Positions 21,702-33,029 are shown, numbered from the stretch's first letter. The stretch: DNA of 64,000 nt from Ursus arctos (GCF_023065955.2 NW_026622874.1:84218917-84282916), one strand, 5' to 3'. Program-made: numbers and translations. The notes: generated by a model from the letters alone, not told the origin.

Positions 21702-21910
21702 TACACTGATACAACTTAATCAACCTCAAGCCACAGTTCTGAGCTTATCCCTTGCTATTTCTTTGAAACCTTGGCTAGCTCCCCAGTGACTGGAATTTAA
21801 GCCCAAACTCTTGCTGTGCTCAGCTTATCTATCTCTTTAGTTTGTCCCTTCTACTCTTGCCCTATCCTCAACTTTTCCTCTGAATGTTTCCCTCAGTTTC
21901 TCCCTCATTT

Positions 21911-22046
21911 ATTTATTTATTTTTTTAAGTACACTGCATACCTAGCATGGAGCCCAACACAGGGCTTGAACTCCCAACCCTGAGATCAAGACCTGAGCTG
22001 AGATCAAGAGTCTTATGCTCAACTGACTGAGCCACCTGGGTGCCCC
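21911..22046 (-). repeat. CAN SINE (short form), first of three in a row
   Basis: Flanked by TCTCCCTCATTT (21899) and TCTCCCTCAATTTT (22050). Confidence 0.9.
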
Positions 22047-22062
22047 CATCTCCCTCAATTTT

Positions 22063-22258
22063 CTTTTAAGATTTTATTTATTTATTTGAGAGTGAGAGAA
22101 AGCAAGCAGTTGAAGGGGGAGAGGCAGAGGGAGAGAGAAAGGGAGAAGCAGACTCTCTGCTGGGCAGGGAGTCCGATGAAGGGCTCCATCCTAGGCTCCT
22201 GGGATCATGATCTGAGCTGAAGGCAGTCACTTACCCTACTGAGCCACCCAGGCATCCC
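22063..22258 (-). repeat. CAN SINE (long form), second of three in a row
   Basis: Lies between TCTCCCTCAATTTT and CCTCCCTTAACTTA, both versions of the same target site. Confidence 0.92.
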
Positions 22259-22277
22259 TCCCTTAACTTATTTTATT

Positions 22278-22473
22278 TTTTTAAGATTTTACTTATTTGT
22301 CAGAGGGAAAGGGAGAAAGTGAGAGCACCCAAGCAAGGGGAGTGGCAGAGAGAGAGGGAGAAGCAGGCTCCCCACTGAGCAGAGAGCCCAATGTGGAACT
22401 TGATCCCAGGACCCTGGGATCACAACCTGAGCCGAAGGCAGACACCCAACCGACTGAGCCACCCAGGTGTCCC
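22278..22473 (-). repeat. CAN SINE (long form), third of three in a row
   Basis: Lies between CCTCCCTTAACTTA and CTCCCTCAACTTTTT. Confidence 0.92.
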
Positions 22474-22484
22474 TCCCTCAACTT

Positions 22485-22783
22485 TTTAATAGCAGCTTTA
22501 TTGAGATGAAATTCACAAACCATAAAATCCAGCCTTTTAAAGTGGCTTTTAGTGTATTCAGAGTTGTGCAATCATCACCCCTACCCGGAACCCCTGGCAG
22601 CCACCATTCTACACTGTCTCTATGAATTGGCCCCTTCTGGACATTTCATATAAATGCGATCATACAGCATGTCTTGTCTGTTTTACTTAGTATATTTTCA
22701 AGGCTCATTCATGTTGTAGCACGCATCAGTACATGTTTTTATGGTTGAAAAATATTCCACTTTATATCTATACCACATTTTTT
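22485..22783 (-). repeat. Antisense L1 3' region
   Basis: 'agcagctttattgagatgaaattcacaaaccataaaatccagcc' and 'cactgtctctatgaattggccccttctggacatttcatataaatg' are standard antisense L1 3' sequence. Confidence 0.85.
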
Positions 22784-22961
22784 AAAAAAAGATTTTATTT
22801 GAGAGAGAGGAAGAGAGCACAAGCATGGGGGAGTGGCAAAGCAAGAGGGAGAAGCAGGCTCCCTGCTGAGCAGGGAGCCTGATGCGGAACTGGATCCCAG
22901 TCTGGGATCACGACCTGAGCTGAAGGTAGATGCTTAACCGACTGAGCCACCCAGGCACACC
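22784..22961 (-). repeat. CAN SINE (long form) inside L1
   Basis: Flanked by CTATACCACATTTTTT and CCATACCATGTTTTTT. Confidence 0.93.
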
Positions 22962-22973
22962 ATACCATGTTTT

Positions 22974-23090
22974 TTTTTTTAAAGTTTTTCTTCGTTTATT
23001 TAAGTAATCTCTATACCCAGTGTGGGACTTGAACTCAGACCCCGAGATCAAGAGCTCCATGCTTCTCTGATGGAGCCAGCCAGGCACCCT
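22974..23090 (-). repeat. CAN SINE (short form) inside L1
   Basis: Lies between CATACCATGTTTTTT and GATATATCACATTTTC, reusing the same target as the SINE just upstream. Confidence 0.88.
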
Positions 23091-23571
23091 GATATATCAC
23101 ATTTTCTTTATCTGTTCATCAGTTAATGGGCATTACTAGGGTTTTCACTTTAGGGCTGTCATGAAAAACGATGTGAACATTCCTGGATGAGGGACCATAA
23201 TGTTTTCAATTCTCTTAGGTACATACCTAGAAGCCGAATTGCTGGAACATATGGTAATTCTGTGTTTAACTTTGTGAGAAACTGCCAGACTGTTTTCAAA
23301 GTATCTAAGCCATTTTACTCTCCCACCAGTGATGTACGAGGGCTCCTGTTTCTCTCCACCAACACTTGTTACTATTCCTTTTTATTATCGTCATCTTGGT
23401 GTGAAGTGGTATCTCATTGTGGTTTTGATTTGCATTTCCCCAATAACTAATGATGTGAGCATCTTTTTGCATGCTTTTGGCCATTTGTGTGTCTGATTTA
23501 GGGAAATGTCTATTCAGATCCTGTGTCTGTTTTAAAATTTGGTCATTTTTCTGTCGCTGAGTTATAAGGAT
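23091..23571 (-). repeat. Antisense L1 ORF2 end
   Basis: 'aagccgaattgctggaacatatggtaattctgtg' and 'gtatctcattgtggttttgatttgcatttcccc'. Confidence 0.85.
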
Positions 23572-23615
23572 TCTTTTTTTTTTTTTTTTCAGATTTTATT
23601 TTTAAGTAAACTCAA
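23572..23615 (-). repeat. Host CAN SINE (short form), first part
   Basis: T-run, AGATTTTATTTTTAAGTAAAC. Resumes at 23819 after an inserted SINE. Confidence 0.8.
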
Positions 23616-23818
23616 GGGGCACCTGGGTGGCTTAGTCGGTTTAGCATCTGCATTTGGCTCAGGTCATGATCTTGGGGTCCTGGGATTGAGCCCCATGTTG
23701 GGCTCCCTGCTCAGCGAGGAGCCTGCTTGCCCTATCCCAGTGACCCCCCCATCATGCTCTCTTGAGTGAATTAATAAATGAATTAATTAAATGAATTAAA
23801 TGAGTTTAAAAAATCTTT
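23616..23818 (+). repeat. CAN SINE nested inside another SINE
   Basis: GGGGCACCTGGGTGGCTTAG head, AATTAATAAATGAATTAATT tail, in the sense direction of TNRC6A and inserted into an opposite-strand SINE. Confidence 0.88.
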
Positions 23819-23913
23819 AATCTCTACACCCAACATGGGACTTGAATTTACAACCCTGAGGATCAAGCAAGATCAAGAGTCTCATGCCCTACAAACTAGC
23901 CAACCAATGCCCT
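23819..23913 (-). repeat. Host CAN SINE (short form), second part
   Basis: AATCTCTACACCCAACATGG to CCAACCAATGCCC. The outer pair is flanked by TTATAAGGATTCTTT / CTATAAGGTTTCTTT. Confidence 0.82.
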
Positions 23914-24383
23914 ATAAGGTTTCTTTATATATTCTAGATACAAGTCCTTTATTAGATACACAATTTACAAATATTTTCTCCCATTCTATGGGTTCCCTTT
24001 TTTCTTGATGTTGTCCCTTGAAGCACAAAAGTTTAAAATTTTGGTATGTCCAGTGTACCATCTTAACCAATTCTGAGTGTGCATTTCAGTGACCTTAACT
24101 ACATTTTCACAGTGTTGTGCAACTGTCACCACCATCCATCTCCACAACCCTTCTCATCTTGCAAAATTGAAACTCTGTACCTATTAAACAATAGCTCCCC
24201 ATTTTTTCATCCCCTCAGCTCCTGACAACTACTATACTGCTTTCTGTCTCTGTGAATTTGACTGTTCTAGGTGCTTCATATGAGTGGAATCATATAAATA
24301 TTTGTTCTTTTGTGATTAGCTTATTTCCCTTAGCATAATGTCCTCAAGATTCATTCATGTTTTAGCACATCAGACAATTGATT
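23914..24383 (-). repeat. Antisense L1, junction of two fragments
   Basis: ORF2 sequence up to about 24050 ('tttattagatacacaatttacaaatattttctccc') abuts a second antisense L1 3' end starting 'cagtgtaccatcttaaccaattctgagtgtgcatttcagtg'. Confidence 0.75.
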
Positions 24384-24596
24384 TTTTTTTTTAAGAGAGA
24401 GTGTGTGCACGCTCTCATACGTGCTGAGAAGTGGGGTGGCAGAAGGGGGGGATGGCAGAGGGAGAGAGAGAATCCTAAGCAGACTCCATGCCCAGCAGGG
24501 AGCCTGATGTGGGGCTTGATCTCACGACCCTGAGATCATGACCTGGGGTGAAATCAAGAGTTGGACCCCTAACCGACTGAGCCACCCAGGTGCCCC
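24384..24596 (-). repeat. CAN SINE (long form) inside L1
   Basis: Ends GAGCCACCCAGGTGCCCC, flanked by CAATTGATTTT / CAATCGATTAT. Confidence 0.92.
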
Positions 24597-25260
24597 ACTC
24601 AATCGATTATTGTATGTTGATCCTGTATCCTGCAGCTGTGCCAAACTTGTTTATTATTTCTGGTAGTCAGTGTGTGTGTGCATTCTTTAGGACTCTCTCT
24701 TTATAACATTGTATCATCAGTGAATAGAGATGGTTTTATAACTTCCTTTCTGATCTCGGTGCCTTTTGTGTATTTTTCTTGCCCAGTTTTTCTGAATGGA
24801 ACCTATGGTACAGTGTTGACTAGAAATGGCAGGAGCAGTCATTCTTGTCTCAATTCTAATCTTAGAGGAAAAACATTCATTTTTAACCATTATGTGTGTC
24901 GTGAGCTGTGGGCTTTTTATAGATGACCTTTATCAGGTTAAGGAAGTTTCCTTCTATTCCTAGTTTGAGTGTTTTTATCTTGTTATGAAAGGGTGGATTT
25001 TGTCAAATGCTTTTTGTTTACGTAGTAAGATCATCATGTACTTTCCGTCCTTTGTTAATATGTTGTATTACATTGATTTTCATATGCTAAACCAACCTTG
25101 AATTCCTGGAGTAAATCTCACTTGAGCATGGTGATTAGTCCTTTTTATATGTTGCTGGTTCAGTTTATTAGTCTTCTGTTGAAGATTTTTGTGTCTGTAT
25201 TCTTAAGGGTTATTGGTCTGGAGTTTTGATATCTTTGTCTTCTTTTGGTACCTGGTATTT
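24597..25260 (-). repeat. Antisense L1 ORF2 fragment
   Basis: 'tgatcctgtatcctgcagctgtgccaaacttgtt', 'gaatagagatggttttataacttcc', 'accaaccttgaattcctggagtaaatctcacttg' are the antisense L1 reverse-transcriptase region. Frames are broken. Confidence 0.85.
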
Positions 25261-25359
25261 GGTTTGGTCTGGTCTGGAATCTGGGGTCTTGAATTGTTCT
25301 GGCACCTACCTCATTCTTCATTGTGCTATAATAATTGTTTTTATGTATTGCGTTCTGTT

Positions 25360-25781
25360 TTCATTTTTGCTTTTTAATTTTTTCCAGCTTTGTAAGGATA
25401 TGATTGACAACTCATTTTCCCCCCAGTGGTTAGTGCATTGCCCTTGTGTACTGTTTTTTTTCCCCCCAAGATACTGGAATCTAATTTTGTGTAAGTTGAA
25501 GGTGTAAAGTGTGCTGGTACAATATGTTTATGTATGTGGTATGATTACCACCATAGTGTTAGTTAACACCTCTATCATGTCACATAATTAGCATTCCTTT
25601 TTGGTGAGAACATTTGAGATCTAGTCTTTTAGCAACTTTGAAGTATCTAGTATAGTATTTTGGGCTATAATCACTATTCTGTTCATTAGATTTCTAGAAC
25701 TTACTCCTAGTTGCACATTTGTATACTTTGACAACATCTCCCCAATTCCCCCATTTCCTAGCCCCTGGTAACCACTGTTCT
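25360..25781 (-). repeat. Antisense L1 3'UTR
   Basis: 'ttgtatactttgacaacatctccccaattcccccatttcctagcccctggtaaccactgttct'. Confidence 0.75.
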
Positions 25782-25800
25782 TTTTTTTTTTTTTTTTAAG

Positions 25801-25831
<31 letters not shown>

Positions 25832-26005
25832 GACAGCGAGAGAGAGAGCGTCAGCGAGAGAGGGAACACAAGCAGGGAGAGTGGGAGAGGAAGAAGCAGG
25901 CTCCCAACGGAGCAGGGAGCCCGATGTGGGGCTCAATCCCAGGACCCTGGGATCACACCCTGAGCCAAAGGCAGATGCTTAATGACTGAGCCACCCAGGC
26001 ACCCC
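25782..26005 (-). repeat. CAN SINE, young arctoid-type, inside L1
   Basis: Flanked by GGTAACCACTGTTCT and AGTAACCACTATTCT. Has a GAACACAAGCAGGGAGAGTG core and an ATTT-repeat tail. Confidence 0.95.
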
Positions 26006-26545
26006 TAGTAACCACTATTCTGCTTTGTTTCTACAAGTTCAACTTTTTTTAGATTCCATGTATAAGTGATACACAGTATTTGTCTTTCTCTGTCTGACTT
26101 ATTTCACTTAGCATAGTGCCCTAAAGGCCCATCCAGGTTATCACTAGTGACAGAATTTCCTTCTTTCTTGTGGCTGAATAATATTCCGTCGTGTGTAGAC
26201 ATGCACAACACAGACACACGTGCACCACATCTGCATCATTCACCGATGGACACTTGGGCTGTTTCCATATTTTGGCTGTTGTGAATCATGCTGCAGTAAA
26301 CATGGGAGTGCAGATACCTTTTTGATACCTTGGTTTTATTTCCTTTGGATATATACCCAGAAATGGGATTACTGAGTCATTGGTAGTTGTATTTTTAATT
26401 TTTTGAGGAACCTCCAAACTGTTTTTCATAGTGGGTTCACCAGTGTACATTCCCAGCAGTGCACAGGGTTCCCTGTCTTCCGTGTCCTCACCAGCACTTG
26501 TTATTGTTTGTCTTTTTGATGACAGCCATTCAAAGAGCTGCATCC
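26006..26545 (-). repeat. Antisense L1 ORF2 end
   Basis: 'gtatttgtctttctctgtctgacttatttcacttagcatag' through 'tgaggaacctccaaactgtttttcatagtggg'. Confidence 0.88.
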
Positions 26546-26679
26546 ATTCTGTTTTCTGCTGTAGGTTCTGCCTTCATTTGGAACCTTCGTGTCCTAACTT
26601 TAGCTTTAGTGCAGTGTTTTGTACCTAAGTCTTGTAGTTAACAAGTGTACATTCCCAGCACAATGAATGTGCACATTCT

Positions 26680-26840
26680 GTGCATCTGTTAAGCACTTTC
26701 TCTGCATTACTTAATTTCCACAACAGCCCTTCGTGGGAGGAGGTACAATTTGAGACTTCTCATAAATGAGGAGATGGAGGTTTAAGAGAAAAGAAACAAA
26801 TTGCTTACACAAATAGGTAGTGGAGACTGAAGCCCTTAAG
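26680..26840 (-). repeat. MIR fragment
   Basis: 'ctgttaagcactttctctgc...aaatgaggagatggaggtttaagagaaaagaaac'. Confidence 0.7.
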
Positions 26841-27415
26841 TTGGATGGTCCTTAAGCAGAATGTGGGTGGAAGGAAGAGTGAAAAGAATGCCTCTTTGGT
26901 GGTGGTGGTAGGGAGTGATAGTAGAAGCAAGGAAGCAGGAGTTTAATTGCAGTGCCCAATGCTGGGGAGTACAATACAAGTAGAACTGGTTTTTGCCCTC
27001 AGAGCAGCAATTAGTCCTATTTGGAAGAGTGAGATTAACATCTGAAATAATTTGAAAATGAGCATTGTTTAATGAGAGGTCAAGGGTGAGGTTTGTGGGA
27101 GTTGGAAAGAATCATGAAGGAACTAGTAATTACCTTAAGCCTCAGAAGAGGAGTAGAGTTTAGGAGGGTAGTTTAGCAAACCAGATTTTGGGGCAGCTTT
27201 ACCAATACTTCGTACCTAGTGTACAAGTCACTTAGACTTTCTGATCCTTGGTTTCTAAGTGTCAAGGAGGAATGACGTCAGTTCTGTGTGTCAGCATTGC
27301 AGGTTCCAGTGGATAATCTCTCAGAGCGCTGGCAAACCATAGAGTGCTTCTGTCATTGTGGTAGGGTATCTGTTCTCCTGTTTCTAATTTCACCCAACTG
27401 TCTTCAACCTAAGCT
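26841..27415 (+). other. Unassigned intron 2 sequence
   Basis: No exon recognised. Resembles degraded L2-like sequence ('gctggggagtacaatacaag'). Confidence 0.35.
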
Positions 27416-27650
27416 TTTTATTTTAAAGTAATTTCAGATTTAGAGAAATTTTGCTGGAGCAAAGAATTCCTGAATATCCTTCACTTGTATTCCTCAAATG
27501 CGAACATTTAACCACACTGACTTTACCATTCTCTCTTGTTACATACATACTGTGTTTCTCTGAACCTTTTTAGAGTGACCTGAAGGCATGATGTTCCTTT
27601 AGCCCTAAAAACTTTTAAATAGTTATTTCCTAAAATCAAAGACTTTTCCT
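27416..27650 (-). repeat. Antisense L1ME-type 3'UTR, part 1
   Basis: 'aaagtaatttcagatttagagaaattttgctggagcaaagaattcctgaatatccttc'. Confidence 0.7.
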
Positions 27651-27815
27651 TTCTTTCTTTCTTTTTTTTCTCTTTTTACTTTTCTTTTTCTTTTCTTTCT
27701 TTTTTTTTTCTTTTTAAAAAATAGGCTGCCAACGAAGGGCTTGAACTCACAATCCTGAGATCAAGACCTGGGCTGAAGTCAAACGCTTAACTGATTGAGC
27801 CACCCAGGCACCCCA
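27651..27815 (-). repeat. CAN SINE with pyrimidine-rich tail, inside L1
   Basis: About 60 nt of CTTT-type sequence followed by the SINE body ending GAGCCACCCAGGCACCCC. Flanks: CAAAGACTTTTC / CAAAGACATTTTC. Confidence 0.88.
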
Positions 27816-28128
27816 AAGACATTTTCTTAGTAACTACAGTATCATTATCAAAATTGGGAAAGTAATATTGGTGCAGTCTTAAAAGCGAAGCTATAGACCT
27901 TACTCAAATTTTGCCGGTTGTTTCAATAATGCCTTTTAGAGAAAAAAAAATTTTTTTTTTTGCTTGTCAGATTCAATCCAGGAATACAGGTTGCATTTAG
28001 TTTTCATGTTCGTTTAGTCACCTGCATCCTGGAAGTTTCTCTGTTTTGGAAGACCTTGATATTTTCTAGAGAGTCCAGGCTAGTTATTCCGTAGGATGTC
28101 TCTTAGTCCATATTTGTGTGATGTTTCC
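27816..28128 (-). repeat. Antisense L1ME-type 3'UTR, part 2
   Basis: 'atcattatcaaaattgggaaagtaatattgg' and 'gcatttagttttcatgttcgtttagtca'. Confidence 0.7.
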
Positions 28129-28326
28129 TTTTTTTTTTTTTTTTAAGATTTTATTTATTTATTTGACAGAGACAGCCAGCGAGAGAGGGAACACAAGCAG
28201 GGGGAGTGGGAGAGGAAGAAGCAGGCTCCCAGAGTTGGAGCCTGATGTGGGGCTCGATCCCAGAACGCCAGGATCACGCCCTGAGCCGAAGGCAGACGCT
28301 TAACGACTGCACCACCCAGGCGCCCC
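28129..28326 (-). repeat. CAN SINE, young arctoid-type, inside L1
   Basis: Flanked by TGTGATGTTTCCT and TGTGACATTTCCT. Confidence 0.96.
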
Positions 28327-28660
28327 TGTGACATTTCCTCTTGATTGGGTTCAGGTTATGAAGTTTTGGCAGGAGTAGCACAGAACCGATGTTGTGTATT
28401 AGCTAGTGTGTCCTGTCAGGAGGTGCGTGGTGTTCCTTTATCCCATTACCAGAGATGGTAACTGCAATTACTTGGTTAAGGTGGTATATGTCAGGTTTGT
28501 AACCATGAAGTTTGGATTTTTGCTTTTGTAAGTAATAATTGTTGGGAGAACTTTGAGACTGTGTAAAATACCTTGTTTTCATCAGGATTCTTGCCTGAAT
28601 CAGTGGATCACCAAATAGTGACTTTCCAGGGCCGTCATTCTTTCTACATTTGTTGACATT
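28327..28660 (-). repeat. Antisense L1ME-type 3'UTR, part 3
   Basis: 'gggttcaggttatgaagttttggcaggagtagcacagaa' and 'ttggttaaggtggtatatgtcaggttt'. Confidence 0.75.
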
Positions 28661-28984
28661 CTGCCTCAAGTTCTTTCCCTTTACTCTGTTCGTTCAGCCA
28701 CCCATCCGTTTATTAATATCAGTAAGGACTCATGGATTCTTATTTATTCTATTCAATGGGTTGTAATCCTTTTTTTGCCTTATTTTGTTGCTCAGATTAT
28801 GGGGCCAGTGGAAGCCCCCTTTATGCTCAATCTCTTACTTTTTGAAGACACCCAGACTCTGTATCATCAGATAACACACTGCTGTCTCTGTCCTATTTTC
28901 CTATTTGCCCTTCATTCTTAAGAAGAAGGTATGCTGACTCTTGACTACCACCCAGGCCTCCAGCACTAAGCTTTCGATCTGTGC

Positions 28985-29295
28985 TTTATGGTTCAAAATC
29001 AAATAGTATCTAGAAATATACCGTATTGTTGCCATCCTTTCTCTGGTCCTTTTTGCTCCCCATATTCCTGCCACAAATAGATACTATTATTTATGTGTGT
29101 GTTTCCAGAATTTCTTTATGTAAATACAAATACATAGGAATATACATTTTTCTCTCTTCCTTCCTCTTAACAGAAAACGTAGTATACTGAACTTTAGTTT
29201 TCTTCCAGTTAACTGCATGTCTTCCAGGTCCTTTCCTACCAGAACATGGAGGTCTTCTCTGTTTTATAGTTGCATAGTATTCCATTTTGCGGACG
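28985..29295 (-). pseudogene. L1 ORF2 C-terminal remnant
   Basis: A minus-strand frame opens MEYYATIKQ, the conserved C-terminal motif of L1 ORF2 (MEYYxAIK), then loses similarity. No catalytic region is present. Confidence 0.65.
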
Positions 29296-29299
29296 CATC

Positions 29300-30740
29300 A
29301 CTTTTACTGAACTCCTTCAGCATTTGTGGAGATTAAACTAGCTGTGACTGGAAGCTAGCCTCTCTCGTGCCATCCTCTCTTCCACCACTTCTTCCAGTAC
29401 TTTTTTCCCTGACCCCTTTTCTACCTGCAAATAAGTACTAGTCATCTTTATTTGTAAAACTTCATTTTATTCTGTTTTCTTCATATCACTGCCAAAGGTT
29501 TTGAAAAACTTCTCCAAACCCCTGATTTCATTCTTGCCTATTTTTGCTGCCGCTGGGTTTCCATCTCTACCATGTGGCAAGATCATAGTTTTGACGGTTA
29601 CCGGTGGCTTTGTTCTGTGGGGTGCTAGACTGGCTTTGGTGATTAATTTACGTGTAGGAGGACGAGAAGGACAGAAAGAGAAGGGAGGGTTGGCAAGCAG
29701 CTAGAAAAGAGGAAGCAGGAAGGCTGGGAGAAAATAGAATGTAAGGGGAAAAGTAGGAGAAGAGCATTTTTGGCAGAAGATGTGAAACGTATTTTCATAA
29801 CCAGCTTGTCACATCCAGCTGGCTTCTGCCTGGTGATGAGCAGCCTTATGGTAAGTTGCTGACCGATAGGTTAGTTGGGCCCTCTGGAACACTGCCCTGG
29901 GTCTTCTGTTTCGTAAAACAAGATCTAACCCCTTGTCCCGTTACCGTATGATTAGTTTTAACAGCGGAGCCTCCATTTTTAAATGTTTGCTTTCTAAAAT
30001 CTGAAGTTGTCATTAACCTACCTTTCCTGTCATTCTTAACACTGTCAACTATTGCAGTTTCTCATGATTACCTTGGTGTTACTTTTTGCTTTTCATTTGC
30101 AGTTCAGTCTGCCATTGTGGCTAGGGCATTGCACATTTCCTCGAATCGCAGCAGCCTTTTCACCCTGTTTAGCAGTTTATGTCCTACTTTTACACAGCTT
30201 TTCCTCCCCTTTTTTTTCCCTGTCAGTCCTGTTCTCTGAAATCACCATGCTGACAAGTCTCCCTGCTTTGCTGGTGTCTTGTGCCCTTCTGTGCTCCCTT
30301 GCCTGCAGAGGCCCACTTCTCTGTCTATAGAAGATTGTTCTTTAAGATCCTTCAAGATCAACTTCCTACTGCTCCTCGAAGACTTCCATAGCTCTAACAG
30401 TTCATGTGCATATCTTATTTTCCTAAACGTGGCTTACAGCTTCTACCAAATGACTGCTTGTTTCCTTATTTCGGGTGTGTTCAGTTGTTTCTACAAAATT
30501 ATAGTTTAAAATCATGTTTTCTGCTTAGGTTCTCCCAGTCCACAGAGACTGCTTGGCTTATAGGAATTCCTAAGCACAGTTTTATTGGTTTATGGACTAA
30601 ACATTGCATAGATTTTCACTAAATAATTTTGGATACAAAATCAGCTCATCCAGGTACCTTGAGAGTCTGTTTCCCTACTGTACTGTGGAAAATGTGTACT
30701 TTTTAATGGGATTTTCTTTTTGTTTTTCTAACAAATGATA
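29300..30740 (+). other. Unassigned intron 2 sequence
   Basis: Moderately pyrimidine-rich with some L2-like phrases near 30330 ('agatccttcaagatcaacttcc'). No exon recognised. Confidence 0.35.
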
Positions 30741-30779
30741 CACTGATCTGAATATTGCCCTTTTCTTGACTCAGCAATG

Positions 30780-31290
30780 TGTCCTAGAGGTCTTTATCTG
30801 TAAAGCCATGTTTGTCAGGTGGTCCCCAAGACCACCCTCAGGTTTGATGATTCCCTGGGATTCAGCATATAGTTATACTCATGGCTATGATTTATAACAT
30901 CAAAAATATCAGCAGAGGGAAAAGGCACATTGGACAAATTCCAGAGGAAATGAGGTGCAAGTTGCCAAGAGTTCTCTCCCTGTCATGTCACACAGGACAT
31001 GCTTATTTTGTCTAGCATCAAATTATGACAACATGTGTAAAATGTCTACCAGGAAAGCTCATTAGAAATTCAGTGCCCAAGTTTTCTGTTAGGGACCGGT
31101 CACATATGCATCCGCTGCCTAACATGTACCAAAATCCCAGATTCCCAAAAGGAAAGGTTTTCAGCATCAACTGTATTGTTTGTACAGTTTACCCTTATCA
31201 GTTAGGGAATGCTGGGAACCTCTCTGAAATCCAGCTTCCTTGACACCAGCCAGGGGCCAGGCTTTCTAAGGATCACAGTCTCAGACCTGC
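30780..31290 (-). repeat. Probable old LTR-type repeat
   Basis: 'gattccctgggattcagcatatagttatactcatggctatga', 'gggaaaaggcacattggacaaattccagaggaaa' and 'acccttatcagttagggaatgctgggaacc' are phrases I recognise from a dispersed solo-LTR type repeat. The family name is uncertain and no internal genes are present. Confidence 0.45.
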
Positions 31291-31830
31291 TTTGTTAGCT
31301 CTTCTGCACACCATGGAAATCTACAAGCCCCCTTCCGTTTCTTAAATTACTGTGTAGGAGTCCATGGTATGAGTACATTATGGTTTGTTAACTTTTCTCT
31401 GTTGACTGGCTGTTAGGCTATTTTGCAGTATCTAGTTTTGTACAATTTCTTTTTTATGGGCTTTGATTGGAATTGATGGGTCATAACATAGTGACATTTG
31501 AAAATCTGGAATTAGATACTTCCAGATTCTTCACCGGTGGGCTTTATTAGTCCATACTTCAACAGCAGTTTACAAGAGTACCCTTTGGAAGTGACTACTT
31601 TTAATGATAGTCATGTTGGGGATGTAGGAAAAACTGACCTGTCAAGCATCAGAAAGAGCAGGACAAGGAGAGGCATTCTAGATCCCATCTGTGTCCTGCT
31701 GCCATCATGGGCACTTGCCTTACCGATTCTTGTCCTGCTCCCAAGACTCTTGGTTTTGACACTCTTGCTTCTTCCTCTGTCTCTAATCTCCCTCCTTGTT
31801 GCCTTTAATCGTTCGTGTGGAGGCTTGTAA
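31291..31830 (+). other. Unassigned intron 2 sequence
   Basis: Degraded L1-like 'tgtgtaggagtccatggtatgagtacat' phrase near 31350; otherwise unrecognised. Confidence 0.35.
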
Positions 31831-31834
31831 TTTT

Positions 31835-32106
31835 TTTTGTCTTTTATTATGGAAAATTTCAAACATACACAGATAAGAAGAGAACAGAATCAGGAAGATG
31901 CATGCACTCGTTATCTGGTTTCAGCAGTTGCCAACATTTTGTCAATCATGTTGCATTTTTCTCTTTTCATTTTTTTGAGCAAGGGAGTGGTGCCTGGATA
32001 GTGAAAGCAAATCCTGGACATTATGGTGTTTTAAACATTACTTTGGTACTAATTTACAAAAATAATGTACATGTAACACAACATTTCAAATTGAGATATA
32101 CTTTTT
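31835..32106 (-). repeat. Antisense L1 3'UTR, part 1
   Basis: 'ttttattatggaaaatttcaaacatacacagataagaagag' and 'gccaacattttgtcaatcatg'. Confidence 0.7.
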
Positions 32107-32212
32107 TAAAAGTTTATTTATTTAAGTAATCTCTACACCCAGCATGGGACTCGAGCTCCTACCCCAAGATCAAGAGTCGCATGCTCTTCTTACTGAGCTA
32201 GCCAGGAGCCCC
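32107..32212 (-). repeat. CAN SINE (short form) inside L1
   Basis: Flanked by TGAGATATACTTTTT and TGAGATGCACTTTTT. Confidence 0.93.
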
Positions 32213-32433
32213 TGAGATGCACTTTTTAAAAAAAATGTAATAATTTCCCTAAATACTTGGTCCAGTTGTGAGGTTACTCTGATATTCCTAGTTCAGGAGG
32301 GTGCTTCCTTGTGTCTTTCTCTAAATTTGTATAAAGTTGTTCACATACACATACAAACAGCTTGAAAAAAGTATGGGATAACATGTTCACATTTCTGCAA
32401 CTTGCTTTTCTTATTTTAAAAAAGGAACATTCC
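32213..32433 (-). repeat. Antisense L1 3'UTR, part 2
   Basis: 'taatttccctaaatacttggtccagttgtgagg'. Confidence 0.6.
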
Positions 32434-32545
32434 TAGGATGCCTTACTGGCTCAGTCAGTGGAACATGTGACTCTTGATTTTGGGGTTGTGGGTTTGAGCC
32501 CCACGTTGAGTGTAGTGGTAACTTAAAAAAATAATAAAAATCTTA
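32434..32545 (+). repeat. CAN SINE (short form)
   Basis: AGGATGCCTTACTGGCTCAG head, flanked by AAAGGAACATTCC / AAAGGAACTTTCC. One of few SINEs in the sense direction of the gene. Confidence 0.88.
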
Positions 32546-32559
32546 AAAAAAGGAACTTT

Positions 32560-32900
32560 CCTTCAAATCAATAAACAGATCAACTCCTTTTCAATACAAC
32601 ATGCTATGCTATGCCATACAAAAGCCATTTCTTTATGGATGGACATTCCATTTTTCTGCTTTTCAGCCCTTGTGAACCTTGCAGTGAACTTTGATGTGCA
32701 CATGGCCTTGCGTACTAGGGGCTTATTGCCATCAGATGCGTTCTGCAGAATGGGGTGGCTTGGTAAAATATGTATAACTTCAGTTGTTAAAATTCTTACC
32801 ACAATACTTCCCAAAAGATTATAGTAGTTTTCCACTGGCAATGTAAGAGAGAACCTCTTAACTCTCATTCTTGCCAGCACCAGATATTATTACTCTTGAA
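32560..32900 (-). repeat. Antisense L1 fragment
   Basis: 'ccatttctttatggatggacattcc' followed by 'ccactggcaatgtaagagagaacc...ctcattcttgccagcacc'. Confidence 0.65.
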
Positions 32901-33029
32901 CATTTTTAGCAATAAGATTAGTAAAACAAAAAAAAAAAAGGAAAGAAAAAAGGTATAACATAATAGTTTGATCTTTTAATTTGCATTTATCGAATAGAAA
33001 AACTAGCAGTTTGTTTTTAAAAAATAGTC

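Noticed and set aside
30780..31290. Possible endogenous retrovirus with genes
   Set aside because: Only LTR-like phrases are present; no gag, pol or env-like frame flanks them.
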